NCBI GenBank assembly: GCA_944323925.1
Contig: CALUUI010000002.1
Coordinates: 1-64,000, forward strand
DNA: 64,000 nt
Source: Candidatus Gastranaerophilales bacterium
GTDB lineage: Bacteria; Cyanobacteriota; Vampirovibrionia; Gastranaerophilales; Gastranaerophilaceae
Direction of reading: 5' to 3'
Made by a program: the position numbers and the translations under genes. Below are positions 7,066-16,876 of this stretch, piece by piece. The number at the start of each line of letters is the position of its first letter. Position 1 is the first letter of the stretch. The notes under the pieces were generated by a model. That model saw only the letters and a list, made by a program, of their open reading frames with translations. It ran no database searches and was not told the DNA's origin.

Positions 7066-8160
7066 TTATCTCAATACATAATGAGTTGAACGACCTGTTC
7101 CCACTTTTTTAAGTATTTTCTTATTAATTAAATCATTAATATCATTAGTAGCAGTATCTTGAGAACAATTTCCCATTTTAGCCCATTTTATTGTAGTTAG
7201 CTTACCTTCAAAATTATTCATAAATCTGTTTAAAATATTATGTTGTCTTTCATTCATTATAACTGAAGAATTTTTTCTCCAAAACTCAGAGATTTTTAAA
7301 ACATCAGATAATGTATTATCGCTAGATGTAATTGTTTCAAGTAAATTATTTAAAAACCATTCTAGCCAATCCGTTATATCCATAGAGCCTTTTTGAGTTC
7401 TCTCTAGAATTTGATAATAACTTTTTCTGTTTTTCTGTATTTGAGATGACATTGAATAAAATCTATATTTACACTCATCACTTCGAGCTAATATCATGTC
7501 ACTTAAGGCTCTTGCTATTCTGCCATTTCCATCATCAAAAGGATGGAGTATTAAAAACCATAAATGGACTATCCCTGCTTTTATAAGCAAATCTTCTTTG
7601 TCATTATGATTTATATAATCTATTAAATAGCTCATTTCAGTTTCTAGGGAGTCAGCGGGAGGCGCTTCATAGTGAATTCTTTCTTTTCCTTGATAACCTG
7701 ATACTACTCTCATTGCTCCTAATGTATCTGTTCTATAATTTCCGACAGTAATCTTATATAATCCGCTATATCCGGTAGGAAACAATGATGCATGCCATCC
7801 AAACAATCTCTCTTTAGATATATCTGCCTTATAATTCTGTGTTGCATCAAGCATCATATCCACAACGCCTTCTATATTTCTTGATATTTGAATTTCTCCA
7901 CCAATATCTATACCCAGACGTCTTGCAACAGAAGAACGCACTAAATGTCTATCAAGAATTTCTCCTTCTATTTCAGAAGATTTAATAATATTCTCAGTAA
8001 GAATTTGTAATTGTGCATTATTCTTAACATCAAACCCTAAGCTATCCATTTTACCAAGTAAAAAACCTTGTTGCTTTTTTATTTCTAGAAGTAATTTTTG
8101 TAATTTTTCTCCAATATATGTAAAGCAGTGCCAGTCTTGATTTTGATAGATATATTTCAT
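7066..8160 (-). CDS. Fic family protein with N-terminal inhibitory motif and winged helix
   Basis: The order is a DUF4172-type N-terminal domain, a Fic domain with HPFDDGNGR (206-214 from the chosen start), and a C-terminal winged-helix domain (TIKWAKMGNCSQDTATNDINDLINKKI). SSEIEG at 61-66 matches the (S/T)xxxE(G/N) inhibitory helix, so the enzyme is probably autoinhibited (class II). The start is set at ATG 8160 because GGAG lies 5-6 bp upstream; an in-frame start 11 codons earlier lacks a site. Three CTCCG/CGGAG boxes in front of the gene could be the winged helix's own operator. HPFDDGNGR has Asp where some members have x-x-G. Confidence 0.88.
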   Translation of the reverse strand: MKYIYQNQDWHCFTYIGEKLQKLLLEIKKQQGFLLGKMDSLGFDVKNNAQLQILTENIIKSSEIEGEILDRHLVRSSVARRLGIDIGGEIQISRNIEGVVDMMLDATQNYKADISKERLFGWHASLFPTGYSGLYKITVGNYRTDTLGAMRVVSGYQGKERIHYEAPPADSLETEMSYLIDYINHNDKEDLLIKAGIVHLWFLILHPFDDGNGRIARALSDMILARSDECKYRFYSMSSQIQKNRKSYYQILERTQKGSMDITDWLEWFLNNLLETITSSDNTLSDVLKISEFWRKNSSVIMNERQHNILNRFMNNFEGKLTTIKWAKMGNCSQDTATNDINDLINKKILKKVGTGRSTHYVLR

Positions 8161-8165
8161 ATTTA

Positions 8166-8206
8166 CTCCGAATATTATACGGAGATTATACAATTTTTCT
8201 CCGAAT
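8166..8206 (-). promoter_or_regulatory. Operator-like CTCCG boxes upstream of the Fic gene
   Basis: CTCCGAAT occurs at 8166-8173 and 8199-8206 as a direct repeat, with an inverted CGGAG at 8180-8184 between them. The first box overlaps the ribosome site of the Fic gene. This arrangement is typical of autoregulation by a DNA-binding domain such as the protein's own winged helix; binding is inferred. Confidence 0.45.
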
Positions 8207-8247
8207 TAGTCAAATTGGTAGACTGTTTGAATTTTTAAATAAGGCAT

Positions 8248-8274
8248 AAAAAAAGCCACTTATAAGTGGCTTTT
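8248..8274 (-). terminator. Terminator of tRNA-Glu
   Basis: A 24-base perfect palindrome (8251-8274) sits directly after the CCA end of the tRNA, followed on the minus strand by a run of seven Ts. It is a strong intrinsic terminator. Confidence 0.9.
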
Positions 8275-8277
8275 AAA

Positions 8278-8353
8278 TGGTACCCCCAAGCGAATTCGAA
8301 TCGCTGTCTACACCGTGAAAGGGTGTTGTCCTAGGCCTCTAGACGATGGGGGC
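8278..8353 (-). tRNA. tRNA-Glu (anticodon TTC)
   Basis: The minus strand folds as a full 76-nt tRNA. The acceptor is GCCCCCA with TGGGGGT, the D arm includes GTCTAGAGGCCTAGGAC, the anticodon loop CTTTCAC reads TTC, and the T arm is AGCGA-TTCGAAT-TCGCT. The 3' CCA is encoded. The body is typical of bacterial tRNA-Glu. A terminator follows directly. Confidence 0.97.
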
Positions 8354-8414
8354 TTACCGACATTTACTATCGTACCAAAACAATTTTTTTTGTCAACGGG
8401 GTTTATTTTTATTA

Positions 8415-9332
8415 CTAATATCTTAATGGAATTTTTGAACGATTTATTGTCTTTTTCTCATATCCGTAATTCGCTAGAAGCCTACAAGTACTTGTATAGA
8501 AGATGTTTTCATCTAATGTCGGACCTATATTTATTGAACTTACTGTACGTTTCAAAAATCGATATTCTATATACGGGATAAATAATCCGTTTTTTTCAAA
8601 TATTTTTGTCTGTTTATAACTGTTATTGCCAAAGTTTATTATAAAGATTATCCTATACTCTTTTTCATCTCTAAAATGAGGGTTTTTAAAAAACAGGCTG
8701 ATTATACTTAATATATCTATTAGTTCAAATAATATATCCTGTTGTTTTTCTGTTTTCTTTACGGTCTGTTTTGTGGATAATAATTTTTCATACTGCTTAT
8801 TCCATTTTTCGAATATCATTTTCAATATCATTATCTGGGTTTCTCTTTTATAGATTATATTTCCATACACCGATTTAAAACCCTGACGTTCCATATCTTC
8901 TATCAAATCTTTTTTATAAAAACCGATATTATAACCTGTATAGGTTTGACCTTTTGAATAGTTATTCCACAGGGTTAAATTATCGTTATCGGTTGAAAAT
9001 GATATTGTATAATATTCATATTTATTCAAAAAATTATCATTTCCATCAACAATATTCTTATATTTCTTATAAAAATACTCTTTTATTTGATTGAATAATT
9101 CCTTGTTCAAGTTTTCAGTTTCGTCTATCAAATTAACTATTAACTTGTATGAATAAGTAACTTCTTCCTTATCATTAAGATAAAGGGCATTTGAAAATCT
9201 TATTATTCCTGACTCTAGAATACTTAAGAGTTTTTCCGGCTTTGTATAATGATACAAGCTGGTATTAGAACCATCATCAAGAATTTTTTTGACCTTAGGA
9301 ATTTTACTTAATAAATCATCATAGTTAATCAT
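8415..9332 (-). CDS. DUF2971 family protein, 305 aa
   Basis: The N-terminal part, SLYHYTKPEKLLSILESGIIRFSNALYLNDKEEVTYSY (about 25-62), is the DUF2971 signature. Later come YYTISFSTDNDNLTLWNNYSKG and FRDEKEYRIIF, both characteristic. The conserved Tyr/His and Arg pockets recall ADP-ribosyltransferase-like folds, but the activity of the family is not established. Such genes often sit in variable or defence-rich areas. The ATG has AGG about 9 bp upstream. It lies alone between tRNA-Glu and the giant FliD gene. Confidence 0.75.
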   Translation of the reverse strand: MINYDDLLSKIPKVKKILDDGSNTSLYHYTKPEKLLSILESGIIRFSNALYLNDKEEVTYSYKLIVNLIDETENLNKELFNQIKEYFYKKYKNIVDGNDNFLNKYEYYTISFSTDNDNLTLWNNYSKGQTYTGYNIGFYKKDLIEDMERQGFKSVYGNIIYKRETQIMILKMIFEKWNKQYEKLLSTKQTVKKTEKQQDILFELIDILSIISLFFKNPHFRDEKEYRIIFIINFGNNSYKQTKIFEKNGLFIPYIEYRFLKRTVSSINIGPTLDENIFYTSTCRLLANYGYEKKTINRSKIPLRY

Positions 9333-9398
9333 TCTTTAACCTGAAATTTTTATTTATATTCATATTATAGCATTTTTTTGATATTTATACCAATAAAT

Positions 9399-12300
9399 TT
9401 AAACCAAGCCACCTGAGAAAAGGTTGCTATATGAACTTTGCATCGACGAATATAGCATTTCCATATTTTGGAACTTACTTTCTAGCATTGCCTTATATGA
9501 ATCCGCTTGAGCTTGCGCTTTTTCTATCTTTTGATCATATTGATCAATTTCTCTTTGTAAAGATTTATTCTTTGTAGAGAAATAACCGGTAGTTGCAAGC
9601 ATATTTTCAACTATATTTTCAACTTTAGTTAAAATTCCGGGGTTATTTTCAGTACCGACAAGCAAAAGTTTAACTTCATCTTCTGAGGTATCGAGTGCTC
9701 GTTCAAATTTCTCAGGATCAAGGTACAATGTATAAATATCAGAAGGCATTGCGGAGCTTGCCGATTCGGTTGAGATTCCGATTGCTGCTAAGTTTCTAAA
9801 CAACGATACTCCATTTGTTCCGCGAGAGGTAAATAATGATGTTATTTGATTTTTGATTCCTTTTAGGGCTATATCATTATGTAAATCTCCGCCTATTTCA
9901 AGAACTGTATTTAGTTCTGCTACTAATGTATTATAGGCATCTAAAACTTCTTGAACTGCATCTACTATTGATTGGGTATCACGTTCTACTGTTATTGTTA
10001 CATATTCACCTTCGGTTATTCCTTTGATATTTACTGTTAAACCTTCTATTCTTGAAATATCGCTTGTAATAGTATTGGAAGTTGCAACTATTCTTGTGCC
10101 ATTGATTGTTAAAATAGCATTATCTCCCAATTCTTGGTTATAAGTTGTTAATTTTTCGCCATTTGCGTCATTTATTGTTAGACCGAATATTTCGGTAAAA
10201 TTACTTGTTCCTGCTGATATATTTACATAAGAAGCACCAAGACTTGCTGATGTTATAACCATTTTCCCATTTATGTTATCCCAATATGCATTTGCATTTG
10301 CTTCTTCTGAATGGTTAATTTCATTTATTAGTGATGCAATTGTAGTATCACTCGTAATTGTAAATTCAGCATTACCTATAGTAAATGTGCCCTCTGTAAT
10401 ATCGCCTTCTCTATAAAGTCCATGCTCTGTCAATTTAGATGAAGACGATGCTTTATACAATGAGGTATTACCAGTTATAACATTTGAGCCATCTTGAGAC
10501 ATATTAAATATCGTAACTAAATTGGTTGTATCTGTTGATGTTCCAATAATAAGTTCTACGCCTTCTGCTGCTTCTAGCATAAATCTGCCGTCAGAAGTTA
10601 ATGACGCCGTTACTGAACCATTTGAAGCTGTTGATATTCTTGACATTACATTGGCCAATGTATCTGTTGAGGCAACATTAATATTTATTATCGCACCATT
10701 AATACCGATTGCAAATTCACCATTTGAAACCCCTAAGGTTTCTAAGGTTGTTGTATTATCTGCATAATTAACAACTGAAAGATATCTGATTTCATCTTGA
10801 GTATATGTTATTTCATCATCATTTTGCATCCATTGTTCAAGAGTTGCATCACCAAAGTTCAATGTATCTGCAATAGAGGATGTTCCGCCGGTTATTTCAA
10901 CACTACCCATTCCGTTATGGAAAGAAATTACACCGTTTTCAAAGTATGCAGTTACTCCAACTTGCTCAAATTTTTCTATTAATGTACCTATTGTATCAGT
11001 AGACTCTATATTTATTACAGCATTTGTTAAATTCCCATCTTGATCATACATTGATAGGTATACTGAACCTTCTGCTTTTTTCCCTCCATTATCATAATAA
11101 GATAATAATGTATCCTCTGTTGCTACATTTACGTTATCTTCCAGAACTAATGTTGTTCCATAATATGTATTTGAATAAACATTATCGTCTAATCCAAGAT
11201 GGCTGACAAGATTTGACGTTCCATCTAATAATGTAACATCACCAACACTTTCTATAGTAATTTTTCCATCAGCGGAAACATTACCTGCTATTCCATGTGC
11301 AGATAGTGCGCTAAATAATTGAGAAATAGTAGTATCTTCTCTTATTGCAACTGTAGAAACTATTTCACCATTTCTCAATACGTTTATATAGCCTGTTGAA
11401 ACTCCTAAATCTGAAAGTTTTGACGCCTCATCTGCTATATATGTAACATCCTCTGATAATTCTTTTGATTGATGAGAAAGCACTTTTTCTGTTGTTTTAT
11501 AAGTTGGGGCAGCACCGGTTAATTTATCGGCTAAAGACCCAATTAACTTAAAGGTTTTATCTGTTGTTACTGCTGTTAAAACTCCGTCTTTTAATTCTGT
11601 ATTTATACCAAAAGTATTTAAAGAATCAATAACATCACCTATTGTTTCATCTGGAGTAAAGCCTATTGTTTGCATTACACCATCTATTTCCAACCTTAAT
11701 GAAGCTCCAGAATCAAAACCCAAGTCTTTTAGCGTTGTTGTTTCTGACATTTCATAAGTTCTTACCATTGTAAGAGTTTTTGAATTTGTTTGATCATAAA
11801 TATTTACTTTTGTTTGAGTCCTGTTTGTTAATCCGAGTTTTGAAACAAGGTTTGATGATTCATCAGCAATATATTTATCAGAATCAGAAGTTATTTTTAT
11901 TTTATTTCCGTCTAATTCGGCCGTAAATCCGTAGCCAGTAAGAGCTGAAATAAAATCACCAATTGTAGTATTATCTTTAATATTAATAGCGGTATTAATC
12001 CAAGTTCCATTATCATAGATTTTAACCCCGCCTTCTGTTACGCCTAAATCAACTAACTTTGTATCTTCATTTATCACAACAGGGTTAACGGACTGAGGTA
12101 AATCTGTTGTATAACCTGTAACCGTTACTATTGTAGAAGTAGTTGGGTTTGTACTTGCCAATTTTACACCTAAATCGCCTGATATAGAGAATACGTGTTC
12201 TGTAGAGGAAGCTCTAAATGTTCCATTATTAATTGTAGCCGTTATTCCATAAACACCAAGAGCATCTATTACATCCTGCATTGTTTCATTTTCACTAAAG

Positions 12301-15300
12301 CCAAGAGAATAAACCGTACCATCAAGTACTAATCTCAAATCAGAACCATCATTAAACCCTAACTCTGCTAAAGTCGTTGAAGCGGTAATCGTTTTAACTA
12401 CATTGTATGATTGCGCATTAGATGTAGATGATTGATAAACTGTTTTTGTTGTTTGGGTTTTTGTAAAGCCTAATTTAGATGCTAAATTAGAAGTTTCATC
12501 GACAATATACTTATCAGAATCAGCAGAAATATTTAATTTCCCACCAGATAAAGAGGCTGTAAATCCATAGGTTTGAAGTGCAGATATTAAATCATTAATG
12601 CTGGTATCTTCATTAATACTGAAAGCTGTAGGAATCCAAGTTCCGTTATCGTAAATTTTAACATCACCGGTTGTAACCCCAAGATGAATAAGTTTTGTAT
12701 TCCCATTTATAGTAGCATTCTCGACTTTATCAGAAACTGTTCCTGACCAGCTTGTTGTTCTTGATGTATTTGTAATAACAGGATTACTTCCTAATATAAC
12801 CTCGCCTAAGGATCCTGATATAGCAAATTCCTGATAGGTTGAAGATGCTTTAAAAGTTCCACCATTTAACGATGCTGTTATACCTTTAGAAGACAAATAA
12901 TTTAATATATCTTGAACAGTATTTGTTGCCGCAAAGGTTTTAGAAACGACTTCCCCATTCAAGGTAAGTTCTACAACTCTATCTGTTGCAGTATTTGTAA
13001 AATCACCTAAAGAAGTTGTTGTCGCAAGAAGATTAGTAGTTAAATTAGTTATTGCATTGGAAGTAGTATTTTGTGTAAGCGTTTCTGATACAATACTTTG
13101 TGACATACCAAATTTAGTAACTAAATTTGAAGTACCGTTTTGTACCCTTAAATCAGACTCAGCAGATAAGGTTAGCCTACCATCAGCAAACTCTGCGTCA
13201 ATACCTTTTAACTCTAACGCTGCCATAAAATCACTTAGAGTAGATGAGGCAGAAACAGTAAATACAGCAGTCGTAGAGCCGGTTACACCATTATATAAAT
13301 TAATAGTACCATTAGTTACACCCATACTGGACAACTTCGTGGCGGCAGGATCAAACTCCGTTGTATTTACCTGATATGTTTTTTGACCTGAACGGTATAC
13401 ATAGGTATCTGTTGAAGTCAATGTAGTGGTAATCGTTGTTATAATTTGTTCTATAGTTGTCGGAATACTATTAATTGTTTTTGTTGTAATACTTGTTCTT
13501 GTTGTAACATATTGTTGAGTAGAACCCGCTTTATAGTCTATACCTAAAGTCGTTGCAAGTGTACCTGATATTTGAACCCCTGAGATAGATATCATACCAT
13601 CAGTTAAGTCAAAAGTTCCTCCGGCTGATCTTACAGCGTCTGCAATAGATGCTATAGTTGATGAGCCGGTGAAAGTATATTTTGTTGTTGTGCCATCATG
13701 ATTAATAGTAAGATATGTAGTACCCGCAGCACCAATAGCAGAAAGTGATGTACCCATTTCGGCTATAGTATATGTACTTGCTGTTATTAGAGTTGAAACC
13801 ATGGTTACACTGGTAACATTTGTTTTATAATTTTTCGTTGAGATACCTAGAGCTGTAGCCAATGTACCTGTTATATACCCGTTAGAAATATTTATACTCC
13901 CTGATGAATCAACATAAGCATCCAATCCATAAGATTTAAGAGCAGCATTGAAATCACCAATAGTAGCATTTGCGGCAATGGTAACTCCAGAAGCAATTAA
14001 GTCACCATTTTGTGCATAAACATTAAATGATTTTCCGGTTGGAGAAATTCCATAATCTGATAACTTCGAGGCCTCAGTTGCTATCGATCCAACCGTATAT
14101 CTAACCGGAGAAGACGTTATTGATGTAGCATTTCCAGTCGAACTACCAGTCAAACCTAACCCTGTAAGTAATGAGCCGGATATACTACCTACTCCTGAAA
14201 TGGTTATCTGTTTATTATTAAACGTAAATTCACCACCAGCAGCCGTTATTGCATCTGCTACTGATTGTAATGTTGAAGCGGTAGTAAATGTGTGAACAAA
14301 TGTTGTTCCGGCTTGTTTTATTGTTAATACTTGATTAGAGTTAATACCCAAGTCTTTGAGTGTAGATGTCATGGTAGCTGTAGTAGTTATTGTACCTTTC
14401 AGCGCTGAAGATACAATATTTGTTTTGGAAACATAAGTGTGATCTGCACTATGAGATAATCCCAGTTTTGTTGCCAAATTCCCTGTTATATATCCATCTT
14501 CTATTGATATTACACCATTTTCATCTATACTTGCTGTGAGTCCTGCACTTCTTAATTTAGTGAATAAATCACCGATTGTCGCTGTTGATGCTAAAGTTAC
14601 ATTTGACTTCAAAGTTCCTATTTCATCATAAATAGCAAAACTGAGGTTTGAACCGCTTATACCAAGAGAGGACAATTTCGTTGCTTCTGTTGCAATAGAC
14701 GTAACAGTATATGCCAATTTGTTATTGTACATAGATGTACCATTAATAGTATGTTCATCTAATTTTAAAGAGGTAACAAGCGAGCCCGACAACTTATCAA
14801 CTCCTGATATACTTAAAACCCCATCTTCAACAGTCATATTTCCGCCCGCTGTCTTTATAGCATTAGCAATATTTTGCAAAGTTGCAGAACTGGTAAAGGT
14901 TTTCACAGTATTAGTACCATTTACATTAATGGTTAGAACTTGATTAGAATTAATCCCTAAAGACTTAAGCGAAGATGTCATTGTAGCTTGAGTAGTTGTA
15001 GTACCTGCCAATGCACTTGATTCAACCTTAGTTTCTGATATAACTTCCCCAGACACAACTGAAGAAAGTCCAAGGGCTGTAGCTAGTCCACCAGTAATAA
15101 GCCCACCATCTATTGATATAACTCCTTCTTCTGATATTGAGCCTGTTATTCCATATTGTTTCAACGAATCAAACCACTGTTCAATAGTTGTTGTTCCTGT
15201 TACTTGTAAATTTGTGGCAAGATTTTCTCCTCTTTCATTTTGGACAGTATATTTTAAATTTCCTCCGCTTATTCCTAAATCTCCAAATGTTGTACTCGTT

Positions 15301-16613
15301 TGGGCAGTATATGTCAATGAATATTCTAAATACGAACTTGTTAATGATGTCCCGTTTACTTTTTCAGTATCGAAACCTAAACCTGTTGCTACTCCTCCTG
15401 TAATATATAATTTGTCAATATCACCTGTTATAGTTATTACACCATCTTCATCTATCTCAAAATTCGCAGTCATACCATTTGCTGTAGCATAACTTTCTAT
15501 TTGTGTTTTAACATCATTAAGACTTGATGTAGAAGAAAGATTTACTGTTTTAGTGGTTGTTCCGTTACCCAATACCAGTTGATAATTAGAGAAGGTGGTA
15601 TTAAGGTTACCTAACCTTGTTGATAAATCAGCTGATTCAGTATGAACATAAGATAAATTTCCGCTTGAAGATGTAACCGAATCAACAGTTTCTTTTAAGC
15701 CGAGAGCTGTTAGAATATTTGAACCACCATCCATTTCTTTTATATCAATGCCTTGAATGGTTATAAATCCATCAGAATCCATAGTTGCAGTACCTGCGCC
15801 ATAATTATTATTTAAGTAATTCAGGAAGGTTTGAACAGTAGCACCTGCTCCCAGTGATAAATTCTGAACTACTTTATTAATCGTGATATTACCACCAACA
15901 GCCCCAATGTCTGCCAAAACGGTGTCAGGTTTTATTGTTACATATCCTTCGACTCTTAATTCAGAAGAAGATGTTCCCTCAATATCTTTGAAACTCAATC
16001 CCAAAGACTGGAAGACCTTTGTGCTACCTTCATCTATTTGGTAAATATCCGTTTCTATAGTAAACCGGCCTTTATCCTCATCATACGTAGCTGTTACTCC
16101 GATATCAGCCAATTTATTTATCAATGACTCTATTGTATCCTTATTCTCTATCTGGATTTCTTTATCATTAATTGATACATACCCCTCTTTGGCTCCTAAA
16201 ATAGACAGTTTTGTATCCATATCAGCAGTATAAGTCACTGTAACAGTTTTTCTTATGGCAGTGTTAACTTTCGTAGCAGACGCCAGTTGTGTAACCCCAA
16301 CTTCATAAGTATCACGAGAAGCACTGTGTGTAGCTGTAGCTGTAACTTTTGACGGATCAGATGAATTGGCAAGGTTTTGGACAAATATATCCATTGCATC
16401 TACGCCAAATTTGGCATCTGTTAATCTCTCTAAACTACTTCTAAATGATGAAAAATAAGTTTTTATCCCAGATACAACATCCTGCAAATTAACAACGGCA
16501 GCTTTTTCAGTCTGTAATTCCTGAACTTTGGCATTCTTAAGCGCCGTGAGTGCACTCACCCACGAATTGGTGTCTAAACCAGTTACTAAACCGCTAAACT
16601 CGATTACGCTCAA
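9399..16613 (-). CDS. Giant FliD-like flagellar hook-associated protein 2, 2,404 aa
   Basis: Both ends are FliD. The N-terminus (VIEFSGLVTGLDTNSWVSAL, then coil and EVGVTQLASATKV) is FliD_N. The last 250 or so residues (TVERDTQSIVDAVQEVLDAYNTLVAELN through LQREIDQYDQKIEKAQAQADSYK) are FliD_C. FliD normally caps the filament and helps flagellin fold, at about 400-700 residues. Here roughly nineteen flagellin-IN-like modules of about 100 residues lie between the ends. Translation starts at TTG 16613, with GGAG 10-11 bp upstream. No other flagellar gene is in the window. It could be a true cap with an enormous surface domain or an adhesin derived from FliD. Confidence 0.85.
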   Translation of the reverse strand: MSVIEFSGLVTGLDTNSWVSALTALKNAKVQELQTEKAAVVNLQDVVSGIKTYFSSFRSSLERLTDAKFGVDAMDIFVQNLANSSDPSKVTATATHSASRDTYEVGVTQLASATKVNTAIRKTVTVTYTADMDTKLSILGAKEGYVSINDKEIQIENKDTIESLINKLADIGVTATYDEDKGRFTIETDIYQIDEGSTKVFQSLGLSFKDIEGTSSSELRVEGYVTIKPDTVLADIGAVGGNITINKVVQNLSLGAGATVQTFLNYLNNNYGAGTATMDSDGFITIQGIDIKEMDGGSNILTALGLKETVDSVTSSSGNLSYVHTESADLSTRLGNLNTTFSNYQLVLGNGTTTKTVNLSSTSSLNDVKTQIESYATANGMTANFEIDEDGVITITGDIDKLYITGGVATGLGFDTEKVNGTSLTSSYLEYSLTYTAQTSTTFGDLGISGGNLKYTVQNERGENLATNLQVTGTTTIEQWFDSLKQYGITGSISEEGVISIDGGLITGGLATALGLSSVVSGEVISETKVESSALAGTTTTQATMTSSLKSLGINSNQVLTINVNGTNTVKTFTSSATLQNIANAIKTAGGNMTVEDGVLSISGVDKLSGSLVTSLKLDEHTINGTSMYNNKLAYTVTSIATEATKLSSLGISGSNLSFAIYDEIGTLKSNVTLASTATIGDLFTKLRSAGLTASIDENGVISIEDGYITGNLATKLGLSHSADHTYVSKTNIVSSALKGTITTTATMTSTLKDLGINSNQVLTIKQAGTTFVHTFTTASTLQSVADAITAAGGEFTFNNKQITISGVGSISGSLLTGLGLTGSSTGNATSITSSPVRYTVGSIATEASKLSDYGISPTGKSFNVYAQNGDLIASGVTIAANATIGDFNAALKSYGLDAYVDSSGSINISNGYITGTLATALGISTKNYKTNVTSVTMVSTLITASTYTIAEMGTSLSAIGAAGTTYLTINHDGTTTKYTFTGSSTIASIADAVRSAGGTFDLTDGMISISGVQISGTLATTLGIDYKAGSTQQYVTTRTSITTKTINSIPTTIEQIITTITTTLTSTDTYVYRSGQKTYQVNTTEFDPAATKLSSMGVTNGTINLYNGVTGSTTAVFTVSASSTLSDFMAALELKGIDAEFADGRLTLSAESDLRVQNGTSNLVTKFGMSQSIVSETLTQNTTSNAITNLTTNLLATTTSLGDFTNTATDRVVELTLNGEVVSKTFAATNTVQDILNYLSSKGITASLNGGTFKASSTYQEFAISGSLGEVILGSNPVITNTSRTTSWSGTVSDKVENATINGNTKLIHLGVTTGDVKIYDNGTWIPTAFSINEDTSINDLISALQTYGFTASLSGGKLNISADSDKYIVDETSNLASKLGFTKTQTTKTVYQSSTSNAQSYNVVKTITASTTLAELGFNDGSDLRLVLDGTVYSLGFSENETMQDVIDALGVYGITATINNGTFRASSTEHVFSISGDLGVKLASTNPTTSTIVTVTGYTTDLPQSVNPVVINEDTKLVDLGVTEGGVKIYDNGTWINTAINIKDNTTIGDFISALTGYGFTAELDGNKIKITSDSDKYIADESSNLVSKLGLTNRTQTKVNIYDQTNSKTLTMVRTYEMSETTTLKDLGFDSGASLRLEIDGVMQTIGFTPDETIGDVIDSLNTFGINTELKDGVLTAVTTDKTFKLIGSLADKLTGAAPTYKTTEKVLSHQSKELSEDVTYIADEASKLSDLGVSTGYINVLRNGEIVSTVAIREDTTISQLFSALSAHGIAGNVSADGKITIESVGDVTLLDGTSNLVSHLGLDDNVYSNTYYGTTLVLEDNVNVATEDTLLSYYDNGGKKAEGSVYLSMYDQDGNLTNAVINIESTDTIGTLIEKFEQVGVTAYFENGVISFHNGMGSVEITGGTSSIADTLNFGDATLEQWMQNDDEITYTQDEIRYLSVVNYADNTTTLETLGVSNGEFAIGINGAIININVASTDTLANVMSRISTASNGSVTASLTSDGRFMLEAAEGVELIIGTSTDTTNLVTIFNMSQDGSNVITGNTSLYKASSSSKLTEHGLYREGDITEGTFTIGNAEFTITSDTTIASLINEINHSEEANANAYWDNINGKMVITSASLGASYVNISAGTSNFTEIFGLTINDANGEKLTTYNQELGDNAILTINGTRIVATSNTITSDISRIEGLTVNIKGITEGEYVTITVERDTQSIVDAVQEVLDAYNTLVAELNTVLEIGGDLHNDIALKGIKNQITSLFTSRGTNGVSLFRNLAAIGISTESASSAMPSDIYTLYLDPEKFERALDTSEDEVKLLLVGTENNPGILTKVENIVENMLATTGYFSTKNKSLQREIDQYDQKIEKAQAQADSYKAMLESKFQNMEMLYSSMQSSYSNLFSGGLV
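10185..16230 (-). repeat. About nineteen flagellin-IN-like protein repeats inside FliD
   Basis: Each module follows the plan: K-L-S-x-L-G-I/V, a beta hairpin, S/T-x-T-I-x-D, a short amphipathic helix ending A-L-x-x-Y-G-I, two strands with D/G-G-x-I-x-I, and a close at L-A/V-T-x-L-G-L. Two variants alternate for much of the array: one keeps LRLxLDG, the other xVKIYDNGTW-type hairpins. This suggests growth by duplication of two-module units. The count is by eye. Confidence 0.75.
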
Positions 16614-16876
16614 CTTAGTTTGTCTCCATAACTTTCTTGACAGGCACGTCCAAGCGTCCTTGAACTTTCTAGTACCTGTTTTTGTTTTATACTGCCTATA
16701 ATATTTCTATTCCACCTTATTATATTTTTATAACATTTTTACAGCAAAACTTTACATTTCTTTGCGTTTACAATAGAAATCTAGCTCTTTCTACTTCTTC
16801 AATGTTGATCTGGATATAATTTGTATAGTGGACGTATATATTCTACTAAATTTTATTACTTTTGACAAGTATAAAT

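Noticed and set aside
9399-16613. Non-ribosomal or polyketide-type giant gene
   Set aside because: Length suggested it, but both ends are FliD and the body is beta-rich IN-type modules without enzymatic motifs.
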